From positions 15,532,854-15,596,853 of the forward strand of contig NC_136000.1 in assembly GCF_048128805.1 (NCBI RefSeq): DNA of 64,000 nucleotides, read 5' to 3'. Made by a program: the position numbers and the translations under genes. Shown here one piece after another: positions 36,939-48,466 of this stretch. Source of the DNA: Centroberyx gerrardi (lineage: Eukaryota; Chordata; Actinopteri; Beryciformes; Berycidae). The notes beneath the pieces were generated by a model. That model was not told the DNA's origin. It worked only from the letters and a program-made list of their open reading frames with translations, and searched no databases. The stretch's first letter is position 1. Every line of letters starts with the position of its first letter.

Positions 36939-39900
36939 CACTGTCCAGAGCACTGCAGACTTCTCTCTCGTCAGGAGCCAGACCGGGGAGATCGTTTCAG
37001 AGGACGGACGCAGCCGCTGTCCTTTCAACCCTGAATACAAGTCCACTGCTATCATGGCCGGTAGGTCACAGAACGGCTATCAGCTGCTAGGGGAATCAAC
37101 ATTTGTTTAAAATTTGTCTTTTTATAGGGAGCACTGTGGGAATCAATAAAGTAACTGGATACAGGTGGTTGGTATGAAGACAAACAGGGGCATATAACCT
37201 CTGGATTTCATTACTGTGTATGACGCAGAAGCCCATCCTCTCATGGTAAACAGTTTGATTATCCTGGTCTTCTTTATTATTGTGTTGCAGATGGAGAGCT
37301 GTACGCCGGAACGGTCAGTAATTTCCAAGGAAATGAACCCATCATTTACAAGAGTCTAAGCCAAGGAACTGCTCTAAAAACAGAAAACTCATTGAACTGG
37401 CTTCAAGGTACGGCCATGTGCTCTCAAGGCTGGAATATCTTTATATAATGAATATATATTATCTGAAATCCCATCTTACATTAGATAAATATGACATGCT
37501 GTTTACCCTAAATACACTCTATTTGAAGACCAAAGTTTGACATGATGAGACTTTAGTTTTACCTGCATCCTGCAAATGCCATTTCATTTTTCCATGTAAG
37601 CCTTGTATGTTTCAGTCTCAGTGATGTCAGGGATGATTTCTGCCCCTGGAAGCATATGGGCTCACTGCTCATTGTTTACGTTGCTGCTCTTTCAGACCCG
37701 GCCTTTGTCGGCTCTGCCTACATACAGGAGAGCCTGCCCAAGGGCAACCTAGTGGGCGATGATGATAAGATTTACTTCTTCTTCAGTGAAGCAGGAAAGG
37801 AGTTTGATTTCTTTGACAACACCATTGTGTCACGCATTGCTCGCGTGTGTAAGGTGAGTGATGCTTGAAGGGAGATAGTCCATCTAACAGGGTTTTTTTT
37901 CCCCCTAAAGCAAGACATTCTGATACCCCCCTCCCATCAGCAAAGCCCCTTTACTATTGGAATCTATCAGACCAGGGAGGGGGTTTGTTTGGGTATTTGT
38001 GCATGGGGCATGTATGTGTGTGTGTGTGTGTGTAGTAGTTTCTGCAAGCTGCTCATACCTTTAAACACGACATGCAGAGCTCACAGTCCTTCTGGGCAGT
38101 GATGCAGAATCTCGTGTTACAGAAAAACATTCCTCTTGCGCGTTTCCCTCTGTTTGGTTCCTTTTCTCCAGATCCCCTCCTCCTCCCTCTATTCTAATCA
38201 TATTTCAGCAAATATTTGTATTCAGACAGGATTCATATTATTAGTAGCCAACTCCAGAATGGCTCAGGAGGACTGTAGCACAAGATCCTTGCGCAGAAAT
38301 GGATTATCACCTGCTGGAATACGTCAACTCAGGGCTTTGAAACTGAAACGCAGGCCTCACAGTAATGTTGACATTTTATAGAGCCTCTTCAGTTCTGCAA
38401 ACATTAACATCATGTCCTGATCAGATTGTTGCTTGCCTCTGTGACAAGGGGATCATGTTTATCACAGTCCAAGGAGAATGAGAAACACCAGTTGACAGCT
38501 TGACGTTCGCCTCAAAGAAAACATGATGAATTGTGAAATACAGCTATGATTTGGGGACAGTTTTGTATTTCAAAAGCCCCCCAGTGACACGGTCTAAAAT
38601 GTGTACTGTATTTGTTTTTCATATTGATCACACCTTTTTTTTAAACATGTATGTGGACAGCCAGTATCTTTTTATTTTCAGAACTTGGCTGTCTCCAGGT
38701 GTTTGTCCTGACAGCCACCCTGCTGTCAGATACAGCCAAGACAACGCCTATGTGCATCAGATTTAAACCCCAAGGTGGTCGGAAGCCCAGCTGTCAATCA
38801 CAGCGGTGTTTCACAGTCAGACGCTGCCCAGAGTGTTGACTGCAGCTCCCGCTCTTTTATATTTTCACACTGCTGCACAGCTACAGTCTTATCTCCATGC
38901 TGTTATCCAGTTAGTTTTACCATACATTCAAAAAAAAAAAAATGTTTTCTTTGCAGATTAACACAAATAAATATTGACTCAAATAGCTTGCCTGAAATCG
39001 GACATGGGCCGATATGGCTAGAATATGTACTGTGTATGAACTCTCTTGGTACAGATTACCATATCACACAAGGAAAATAAGAAATAATGTGCCATGTTCT
39101 CTTCTCCAAGCTTTTGGCTTGGGTCATGCAATTAAGTAAAACAAAAAAGGGATTAAAAACTGTGTGGATTGTAAAATATAGGCTAAATATCTATAAATAT
39201 AAACCTATATAAATACAGGATTACAAAGGAGAGAGGCGAGAGAAATGGATGGCATCAATTACTTTGGGTTTTACAGTATAGTGATTTCTATACAAATCTA
39301 TATATTTATTTTTTTTAAGTTCAGCCTATCTCTATCTCTCCAAATCCCTTATTTGACTCATTATGTTGGCTGCAGTCCCCCTCTCTGTTGTTTATTCAGG
39401 TGTTTACTATACAAGTTCCACTTCATTGAGGCTAGCTATGGAATGATAAACAGTGTTTTGCTGGAAACAAACAAAACATAACATGTTCTCATTTGCAATA
39501 TTGTTCAAGTTCCCGTAAAATAAGCCATTACTCCCTGCCATGTTCATGGCTTTTTGAACAGCCTTTGAAAGGGATGCTTTTACAAGGGATTAATGAATGG
39601 GATGCATTTGCTTCAATTATTCAGAAGTAAGTTTAGGTACAGAGTGGCATTAAATTATAAAACTAGGTTCAGCCAGGGGGACCAAGGAATATATGTTGCT
39701 CATTATCTGCCTGGCTTACTACAATAAGTAATTGCTTCAGAAGCTCAGCATTGGTCATGTGTCATTTCCCTTCCCATCCAGCATTGTCATTTCCTCTGAT
39801 TAATGCAGTACTAAAGGGGACTCAATTGAAGCTACATGTTAAAGGGTTTTATGTAGTCTGGCTCGCTTAGTCTTTCTCTTTGGTCCTCTCACTGCACATT

Positions 39901-42900
39901 TTTAAAATTACTTGTTTTCTCCCACAGCCAACTTTATTCTCTTTAGATCTATGCCTGTGACTAAATTGGAGTAATTGCTGCCACAGACTGAATGTAAACA
40001 GACAATCTGGTCGGTACAATAGATCATCCTCCCTTTTAATCCCGTCTCCTCTTCCAAAACCCAAACAGGCAGTTAGTTATGGCTGGTGTAGGCATAACAT
40101 TCATAGTCACCTAACTTCGTCCCATAACTCCCAGTGGAATATACTGTTGCCTAGGCCGTGTTTAACAATCATGCCTCACATGAATCACTTTCACATTGGG
40201 GTTTGATGATGTAGTTGCTCTCCAATTTGCACGGATATCCCATCGTAAGAGCTGTGTAGCCAAATTACTCTGCATGTGAAGGAGGTCCCGTGCCACAGAT
40301 CACTTTGAAGGCTACTGCCAACGGCGCAGAATCACAGCGGTAGTGTCAGTGAAGAGGGATTGTCTGAGAGCAATGCCCTTTTTTTCTTTTTGATTTAAAA
40401 GCACTTGCCCTCCCCAAAGCCCCCCGTGTTTTTTATCTAAGCCAGTTGTGATGATGTATATTGTTTTCATGACCTAGAAGTCTACTGCCTCGGGGTATAT
40501 CTGTGTTATGGGCACAATCGATTGCGCTCAGTATGGTTTTACTATGGGAGGTTAATGTTTTTCAATTAAGTCAATTCAAACAGCTTCACGTTCAGGCACA
40601 GTGCTTTCTTTGTTTCTAGTCACGAAGAAGGTAAATAAAGAAGAGAAAATTCTCAGCTTAAAATGATATATATAATGTAACATACCAAATGGAACACATT
40701 ATTATTTCATGCCTTTTACAAGCATGTGAGATCCCATTAAATCATATTTATGTATCAAACTACGTTCACAGAAGCGATGCAATTGTCAGACAGGTGTCAA
40801 TCTTGTATGCTTGCACCCTCTACTGGCTACATCTAGAACAGCTCAAACCAACAAAACATTATTTGTGTTGCAGGGTGACAAAGGAGGGGAGAGAGTCCTG
40901 CAGAAGAAATGGACGACCTTCCTGAAGGCCCAGCTCTTGTGCTCTTTGCCTGACGATGGCTTCCCCTTCAACATTATCCAGGACATGTTTGTGCTGACGC
41001 CCAGCCCCGCGGACTGGAAGAACACCCTGTTTTATGGAGTCTTCACGTCTCAGTGGTGAGGACGAACTTTCAGTGCTTTGATTAACATCAGCAATCAAAT
41101 GTAATGATATATAAAGGTACATTGCACAGATTTGCACAGATTTGGCATATGAGAAATACAAAAGCCTCTTTATCTTAGGTATTTCATGCTATAAAAATTA
41201 AAAAAGAAAGGAAAACAAAATTTGATATTATGGTTGATCTCTACAATTCTGTTTAGGCTTTCAGAAGCAATTACATCCCTTCTGTCAGATCACAACCAGC
41301 TTTCCCGCTATTGTTTTTTTCTCTGGTTCAGAGTTTTTTGATTGTATTCTTTACAATATAATAAGCAGGATAAAAGATTTGTTCAAGGAATTGTTAAATG
41401 TTGTGTTGAGATGCTTCTTTATGTCTTGCCAGGTATAAAGGTGCTTCAGGAAGCTCAGCAGTCTGTTCCTTCACAATGAACCAGGTGGAAAAGGCTTTCA
41501 GTGGGCGTTACCGCGAGGTCAACCGAGAGACCCAGCAGTGGTACACATACAACCACCCAGTTCCCGAGCCTCGGCCTGGAGCCGTGAGTACTTGCCTTCT
41601 GCCCTCTGCTGGATACACAACATAGTCACATCCATGGCAGTAATAAGCAGCATGCGAAGTCAGCCGCACGAGGAGCTCTGATATGTTCCTGCCTGCTCAT
41701 CAGCCACATCCTCAATCTCCACTGACGATCTGTGCTTGGGCAGATATCTGTCTAGCTGGCACCACCGTCTGCCCCTCTTCCCTGAAAACCTGATTCTTAT
41801 CAAACTGTCGTTGCTTTCATTTCCTGGCAGGTTTATCGCAGTTCAATCAGTGCAAAATCTACAAAAGTATAACCTATTGACGAGGCTAGGCAGGCAGGGG
41901 GGAGCTATACTGCTGCAGTCGATGTTGCTGCCCAGTGAGAGTGAGTGAATGCATGTTAATAAAGCGACTCTTTGTGTTTCCTCCACAGTGCATCACGAAC
42001 GTTGCCAGAGAGCAGGGCATCCCCTCCTCTCTGCACATGCCTGACAAGGTGCTGAATTTTGTCAAAGACCACTTCCTGATGGACAGCGTGATCCGCAGCC
42101 AGCCTCTCCTGCTGAAGCGCAACGTGCGCTACACACAGATCGCTGTCCACCAGGTCCAGGCAACACGCAAGGCCTATAATGTGCTCTTCATCGGCACAGG
42201 TAATTAACTCCCCCTCTCCACTCATCAGCCCCTTTCTTGTCAAGAGTTCATTCTAATTTCAAGTTATATCATATCCTTTCTAGATGACGGGAGACTTCAC
42301 AAAGCCATTAATGTAAACAGCAAGATGCACATCATTGAGGAGATGGTGCTGTTCCCTGATTCCCAACCGGTGCAACACATTGAACTGGACTCTGAGAAGG
42401 TATAGTATATATAGTGGAGCGCTCTGAGAAAAGAGGTTCAGTTTGTTTTATGGAACTTTCTCATGGTGGGAAGTAATAACAGCCTCACTAAATGCCTTTA
42501 TTGGCAGTTTAGGGATTCCATGAGCCGTGAAGAGTTGCAGCCTAAAGGGGACCTCATGTTCATTGAGATAATTACATGCAACTCTCTCCCAGGGGAACTG
42601 CAAACAGCTGGGTATTAAACAGCTGGAAGTGTGACACTTCCTGAATCCTGGCCTGTCTCTATCTGTGTTTTGCTGCCTTGCTTAGATTTGTACATCGAGG
42701 GAATGAAGTTTTTGTTAAATTGACATGGAGAAAAGCTAAGGCTACTGTATTGAGATCGGGGTCAGACACTGGAAGGAAGACACTGGATGAAAATAGTAAC
42801 CCAATAACTGTATCTGGGGCACTGTTCCTCCCTGTCCCCTGCCCTCTCATCTCTCCTCCACAGGGTCAGCTGTATGTTTCCTCTTTCTCTGGACTGGTGG

Positions 42901-44257
42901 AGGTCCCAGTAGCTAACTGCACTAATTATCAGAGCTGTGGGGAGTGTGTCCTCTCCAGGGACCCTTACTGTGCCTGGACCGGGAGGCAGTGCATGGATAT
43001 CAGACAGGCTCCACCAGGCAAGTATGTATCCCTCTGCACAATAATCTACAAACAGTATTGCACCCAGAATATTTAGATAAATATCGATGAAATATTTATA
43101 TAAAAGGTGTATAAAAGACTAAAATGAATGGCCATTATTTGCAAAGCCCATTTTCTGATAAAATGTATGTGTTTCAGTCTCTGGCAGCAGGATGTAGATG
43201 AAGCAGACACATCGGTTATTTGCAACAAGACAGTGCCCAGCCCACGGTTTGCTAAACCTCCACCCACACGTAAGTAAAATCAACTCCTCTTCTCTAGATT
43301 CTCTTAGATTAACAATGCAGCACTCTGCACTGGATCTGCTCACACTCTGCATTTCAATTTATGTCTTGATTACAAATTTATTCAGTGTGTCGCACCATCA
43401 TTATCTGAATTCTGCTCATTTTTTGTTGCATGCTAGATAAGGCAGTACAGCTTATTTCATGCATCTTACTGTGCCTTTCCACAGGAATGTCTTCATGCCA
43501 GGTGATCATTATACCAGCCAACACGTTCAAAGTGCTGCCTTGTAAGCTGCGCTCTAACTTGGCTGAGAGGCGGTGGGAGTACAGCGAGACTGCGGGCCAC
43601 TTTCATTACCCGAGCCCCGAGGGGGGGCTGGTGGTGGTGGCTCAAGCCGACAGGCAGGAAACCTACGAGTGCTGGTCAGTGGAGGAAGGCTTCAGGCAGC
43701 TGCTGGCCAACTACTGTGTGAGGGGCGAGGCCAAGCAGGAGAGCACCACCCTGATAGGACGATCCCACACCCCGCAGGTCCCCCAGGAAGAGCTCATCAT
43801 CCTGCCTGGGGAGGCCCGCTCGCCGCAGATCAACACCAAGACCTACTGGAACGAGCTCATCGTGGTGTGCGCCCTGCTGGCGTTTTCCCTGCTGGTCTTC
43901 TCCCTGTTCGTTGTCTACAGGAACCGCGACCACATGAAGTCCATGCTCAAGGAGGGCGAGTGTCCCAACATGCAGCAGAAGAAGCCCAGGATAGTGGGGA
44001 AGCCGGCGGAGAACTTGCCACTCAACGGCAACACGGTCCCGGCGTCCGTCTCGGATCATAAGGGCTACCAGACCCTAAACGACAACTACATCTGCAGCAC
44101 TCCGCCGCACGAGTGCTCCTCGCCAGACAACAGCAAGAGCTTCTCGGAGTCGGAGAAGAGGCCTCTGAACTTGAGAGAGAGCCACGTAGAGATTTCTCCC
44201 ACATGCCCGCGGCCTCGAGTGAGACTGGGTTCTGAGATTAAAGACTCCATTGTGTGA
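24242..44257 (+). CDS. sema4b: semaphorin-4B, class 4 transmembrane semaphorin (14 coding exons)
   Basis: Join of 24242-24344, 35077-35237, 35373-35435, 35917-36015, 36949-37060, 37291-37407, 37696-37853, 40874-41055, 41433-41583, 41989-42199, 42284-42399, 42864-43021, 43178-43269 and 43485-44257. All phases agree, giving 831 aa (human SEMA4B is about the same size). Layout: signal peptide (about 1-21), sema propeller (about 45-490; motifs [39 protein letters not shown]), PSI module (about 508-555, PYCAW), an Ig-like domain (cysteines near 579, 594, 637 and 652), a membrane helix about 698-719, and a cytoplasmic tail. The C-terminus [17 protein letters not shown] matches the SEMA4B signature and ends in a class I PDZ ligand (S-I-V), known in SEMA4B to bind PSD-95. 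The role is guidance and synaptic signalling at the cell surface, with plexins as family receptors. Intron 3 starts with GC, not GT. Which fish duplicate (4ba or 4bb) I cannot tell. Confidence 0.96.
32431..32832. mobile_element. non-autonomous element with terminal inverted repeats
   Basis: The left end carries CCTCTGCCAACGC (32436-32448) and the right end CCGTTGGCGGAGG (32820-32832). These are near-reverse complements about 400 bp apart. The interior includes a GAGATATCTTGCTAACAAGC-type segment (about 32759-32778) and a GTGAAAACGTAGCCTCC segment (32796-32812). I recognise both from a very common fish repeat. No transposase is encoded. Confidence 0.6.
34122..34200. repeat. dispersed fish repeat fragment
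   Basis: It begins with GGCAAGACAAGGCAAACTT, then TTTATTTATATAGCATATTT, then a CAATGTGCTTCACATAAAA stretch. This combination is a very frequent short interspersed sequence in teleost introns. Assignment is by recollection of the pattern, not a search. Confidence 0.5.
34257..34290. repeat. (GAAA)n microsatellite
   Basis: About eight GAAA units directly follow the dispersed repeat at 34122-34200, possibly as its simple-sequence tail. Confidence 0.9.
34839..34869. repeat. (CA)n microsatellite
   Basis: About 15 CA units in sema4b intron 1, shortly before exon 2. Confidence 0.9.
36215..36566. mobile_element. palindromic MITE in sema4b intron 4
   Basis: The ends are CACTGCAA and TTGCAGTG. The two arms are long imperfect reverse complements. 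GCCAATAAGGTGAGATAA (36285-36302) pairs with the region ending CCCCATTGGC (about 36465), and ACTTGTTTCCAATGC (36310-36324) pairs with GCATTGGAAACAAGT (36429-36443). The unpaired centre is roughly 40 bp. The left arm has lost about 15 bp near its tip. There is no coding capacity. A foldback element of this type is common in fish introns. Confidence 0.75.
36890..36934 (+). repeat. sema4b: (TG)n tract at sema4b exon 5 acceptor
   Basis: About 22 TG units end 14 nt before the exon that starts at 36949. The remaining bases to the acceptor are GCGTGCACTGTCCAG, so there is no ordinary pyrimidine tract and the UG repeat occupies its place in the pre-mRNA. Confidence 0.95.
37854..40873 (+). other. sema4b: sema4b intron 7 (3.0 kb)
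   Basis: Bounded by a gtgagt donor after CGCGTGTGTAAG and a TGTGTTGCAG acceptor. It holds only a short (TG)n run near 38016-38033 and AT-rich sequence. No additional exon is seen. Confidence 0.85.
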
Positions 44258-47200
44258 GGCCAGCTTTGATAGACGCTTTGTTATGCGGAGTGACTCACTG
44301 TAAACTGAAAGGAAAGAGTGCACTTGCTGAAAAAAGACAAAAACCCTGAAAGAGGGAAGACTGAAAAAACATCAAACTCTTCATTGAGTGACATTTCATT
44401 ACACAGATTTTGCACTTTGTCTTTTTTGTTTTGTCCCTGTGGTCCATGTACATTTCCTTTATTATTTTTGTCACTCCCCCTTATTCAAGTGCGTTTGAAG
44501 CACACCTAAGAAGTTTCAGTTTGCCTTCAGACTTTTGAAGCTTTTATAGGCTCACAGAGGGAATGTAACAAACATGGAGGTGATGTTGCCCTATTGTCAA
44601 AACTATGATTCAGTGATGGAGTTTCATAGCATTGCCACTCAGTCCGTCCATATGATCTAATGGTAATGCTTCTAAAGGCGGAGTGATCCCACTCAGTTCC
44701 CGCTAACTGCTGACACAATGTTTTGTTTTGATCTCTTTTTTCTTTTTCATTTCCATCATGATAACAGCCTACCTTTCACTGAGGCTATGCACAATGTACT
44801 GTAGGTAAGGTAAACACTCACACTCCAGAATATACACTCGCAAATCAATTCCAGGTTTAAAAAAAAAAAGAAAAAAGAAAGTTCTTTCACAGTTCATTAC
44901 ATAAGCATTGTGCATCCACCGCTGTATACCCATCGCTTAGACTTGAATACAGCACGACAAGTACAGATCCAAAGCGGTCGGTCAGAAAAGAGCCACTGAC
45001 AAAGAGACAGAGACGATCGGTTATGAAGTGAAAGATAAGCACAAATGAGGGGTCACTTTGACGGTGATGCTGCAGAAACTTAGACTTCATCACCTCAATC
45101 CCAACACACCTAAAGAAAAAGAGGAATATGATGTATTCTGAAGTGAAGACATACGAACAGGCTGGTTAGAAACATTGCTCTGTGTAAGACAGATAGATAT
45201 TCAACAGGGTTTTAGTTCACCAATGTGATAAAGGGAAAACCCCATTCCAGGTATTATCATGCTATTCTTCATGAGATAGGCAGACTATGCAAAGCAAATA
45301 ATGTGAAGTGAGGTGAACACCAAGAAAACCTCACCTTGAGACTGTGTAAGCACAAAAGGTGTCAGCGCTGTTCATTGCTGAGGATCAGTGGCATTGCAAA
45401 CACACACAAACACACACACGTGCACACGCACACACACACACACTCACAAACACTTACTGTAAGTATGCAAGTGATTTTAGCCATTCTTGTGATACTTGGC
45501 ACAGGAAGACAATGAATTTCTGAAAACAGATGATAAAAGATGAGGGTCCAAACATTTTTTTTTTTTTCCTGAGAAGAAATCATCAATCAGGACAGCAGTC
45601 TTTCAAAAACGTTACTTCATAGAAAATATTACAGAATGATAGTCGGTATGACACTTAGCACTGCTGATTATGACAAGATACTGACAACCAATACTTTGGC
45701 TGTTCATTTATCTCAACATGACAATATGATAATTATGCGACGGTAGGCCAAAAGGTTTCGTGTTTTTGTAGAGTGACATTTCCCATCGCCAGTCTTCAAT
45801 GTTTTAAATATCCATGACTATTCTCAAGGGGAGATATGAGAATGATTTAGACACTATGCCTATTCATACACCTCTGGTTTTAATGACACACATGACTGTA
45901 TAGCCCAGACTTTATTTATTGGATCTAGATCTTAACGGATGGGGGTTCATGGATGGAAGAAAATTCCTCTTTCATTTCTCAGAACCAAAAACAGATTGCT
46001 TGCTCAAATGGTTTGAAAGACAACCGGAAAAGCAATAGCTTTCATCCTGATGTTCAAACAAAGCATAATAGCTATGCCTTGTGATTATCTTGATTGGGAA
46101 TAATTTTGATCTCCTTTTTTTTTTTTTTTTTCTTTTTTACAATTTAAGACTATTAATTTCATATTCCAAAGATGTAAACCATACGATCCAACACAGTTTT
46201 GAGTGCAAGCTCTTTCAACAATGTGTCAAGAGTTATTTGAAAGCATTTTCCAACTCATACAATATTATTTAAAACTGATTTAAGTTTTGCTCTAGTATTG
46301 AAATGTGGTCAGTAGAATTACAATTTCACTAAAATGACAATAAATGCAGGAAGGCATATTGCTTAACTCAGAATGCATTAGTTTTGCACATACTGTTGGA
46401 AAGCCTTAGTATAGCGCAGGTTCTGGATTTGATGACAAATCTGCCTTTGGGGAAAATTTTTAATGCCTTCTAGAAAATGTAATAATCAAGAGATGTGCCT
46501 CTTGGGATACTAAAATTTAGTACTTTGACCCAAAATAACCAGGTAGTAGTACTGTAGAGTCAAATGCTATACTGACGGGATTGCCCATGCTCAGAAACAG
46601 TAGTGAGTACATGTATATTATTGTCAATGCTGTGTGTGCTCAAAAGGTTTTTTGTTTTGTTTTTTTATTTTTTTTTTTTACAGTGGCTTCAGCCTCAGTC
46701 AGGGCATAAATCTTATTCTTTAAAGTGCAGCACATAAATATAACCACTGGCTGATTTTGAAATATAGTTAAGCATAGTATTAAGATACAGTTCTTATAAA
46801 CGGCCATGCAAAATGGCTGCGTATGGATTTAACAGACTGGACAGCTGTGCTCAATCACGCAGGGAAGTGAGGCAGTATGTACTGAAACAAACAATTCATG
46901 CTTTGACTGTTAATAAAAAGCAAACAAATGGCAGCTTTTAGTCAAGTGGTTGTCATTGGAACAATAATAAATTTGCCAAGTGCAGAACAAATAAACACGG
47001 TAGTGATTTAGTAAAGTATGTACAGGTATTGAACATTATTTTGTTTGATTACAAGTCTCAGCTATTATATGGTTCATAACCTAGATACTCTGAATGCCAC
47101 AGTCAATAGCCTACTCAGCTGCAGTATCATTGTCTGTTTTCTCTTAAAGAACCACTACAGTCAAGCCTTCTATTTGTGACGGTACAAGTTGCTCAGACGC

Positions 47201-47405
47201 TTGTCAACATGTATTGTAAGTAAAAAAAAAAAAAAGTTTTTATGTAAAATTGTTTTGTAAATTCAGCTGCCAATGTAAAAAATATTGTGAACTGTATTTT
47301 TTTGTATCATACATCACTACTGTTTTGTTTTCCTTTTTGTATTGTACTGTATATAAAAAGCACTTTATTTTAATTTTTCAAATAAAGAAGAAATCGATAC
47401 TTTTT
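44258..47405 (+). other. sema4b: sema4b 3' UTR
   Basis: Non-coding sequence continues from the TGA at 44255-44257 to an AATAAA at 47381, after a T-rich AU-rich stretch typical of vertebrate 3' ends. It contains a (CA)n region at about 45400-45443, several poly-T/A runs (46111-46130, 46660-46680, 47223-47235) and many AUUUA-like spots. The length of about 3.1 kb is usual for neuronal genes. Confidence 0.65.
47381..47386 (+). terminator. sema4b: sema4b polyadenylation signal
   Basis: AATAAA preceded by CACTTTATTTTAATTTTTCA. It is the last such signal before the next gene, and a T-rich element follows at about 47401. Confidence 0.6.
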
Positions 47406-48466
47406 TATTTGATTGGCTCATGATTATCAAGTGCAATCTGACTGTTAACTATAGACCATTTCCACTGAGTATGCTATTATGAAGTGCTTGCCAATTTAAA
47501 GTCACAGCTATCAAATCACTTTATGCAAAACACTGCTACTGTGCGGCCACAATCTTGAGATGTGGGATAACTAGATTAGTTTTTTATTAAATGTTACGAA
47601 GATGGAATTTTGTATACAGTCTACTATGTGTTCAGCTATTTGTTTTGAAATATCCCTAGTTACAGTGAGCAGCTGAACGGTTAGAGCAGCCTAAGTCAAC
47701 ATATAATTCATTAGTGTAGGTGGAGTGAAGCAGCAATGTTTGCTGACAGAAACCTCACCTGAAGGGAAGAAACCACACACACAATGAAGCCCAGTTGTTA
47801 ACACAAATTAAATGAGCCTACCCTGTTATTAATAAACAGAAATAAAGACGGTAAAATACTTAGGAATCCTACACTATCTGCTTCCAACTGTGCAACACAC
47901 ACAAACACTGAACAGACTGGTGGAAAGCATGTCCGACTTTAAAATCTCTCACTGGGTGGAGTCAAAAACACTCTGCAAACCCAGTGAAACAATGACAAGT
48001 GTCACTGATAAAGCTTACGCATGCAACACAAACACACACACATCCATACTCACACACGCCTTAAAGACAAACAGAGCAGAGCGCTTGAATGTTCCCACCA
48101 TCCCCCAAAAAGTAACTGAGCATTACAGCTGTTTTCCAGCGCTGCCATTCACATCGATCTGATGTTACAGCTAATTCAAGATGAAGACAAATACATCTAA
48201 ACTGAATACAGCAGGAATAACCTTTAGATCTATATGCGGATGGATGATACACACCTACAGCGACATGCGGACCAATCAGTAGCTCTTATCGCCCGTGGAG
48301 ACTTTAATTGAGACTTTAATAGAGGCTTTTATATTGACTGCTGGCTGATAGGCTGCTGGCGCGCATGACTACAGAGCTGTGGAAGAAATCTGTGCCTGGG
48401 AAGCTGGCTTTTATTTTAGGCGTTTCAAGGTTTGTGTGCTTTGTGTGTTTGTGTTTTATTTAATAC
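47406..48466 (+). other. sema4b-rasef intergenic spacer and rasef 5' region
   Basis: About 1 kb lies between the sema4b polyadenylation signal and the rasef ATG. It has no ORF with a recognisable product. A CCAAT box (ACCAATCAGT, 48271-48280) lies about 190 bases before the rasef start in a locally GC-richer area and probably marks the rasef promoter. Confidence 0.5.
48271..48280 (+). promoter_or_regulatory. rasef: CCAAT box of putative rasef promoter
   Basis: ACCAATCAGT is a good NF-Y type motif. It lies 187 bp upstream of the rasef ATG with no TATA box in between. Functional use is inferred. Confidence 0.35.

Noticed and set aside
43012..43021. GC donor (CCACCAG|gcaagt) at the end of the sema4b PSI exon
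   Set aside because: It would leave one base and lead into a TAG after the next acceptor. The overlapping gtatgt donor at 43022 keeps the frame.
43676..44059. 127-codon minus-strand ORF
   Set aside because: Antisense shadow of the same GC-rich sema4b exon; no splice signals or family similarity.
43573..44061. 162-codon plus-strand ORF overlapping the last sema4b exon
   Set aside because: It is the +1 frame shadow of the GC-rich terminal exon. The correct frame encodes the Ig domain, membrane helix and SEMA4B tail.
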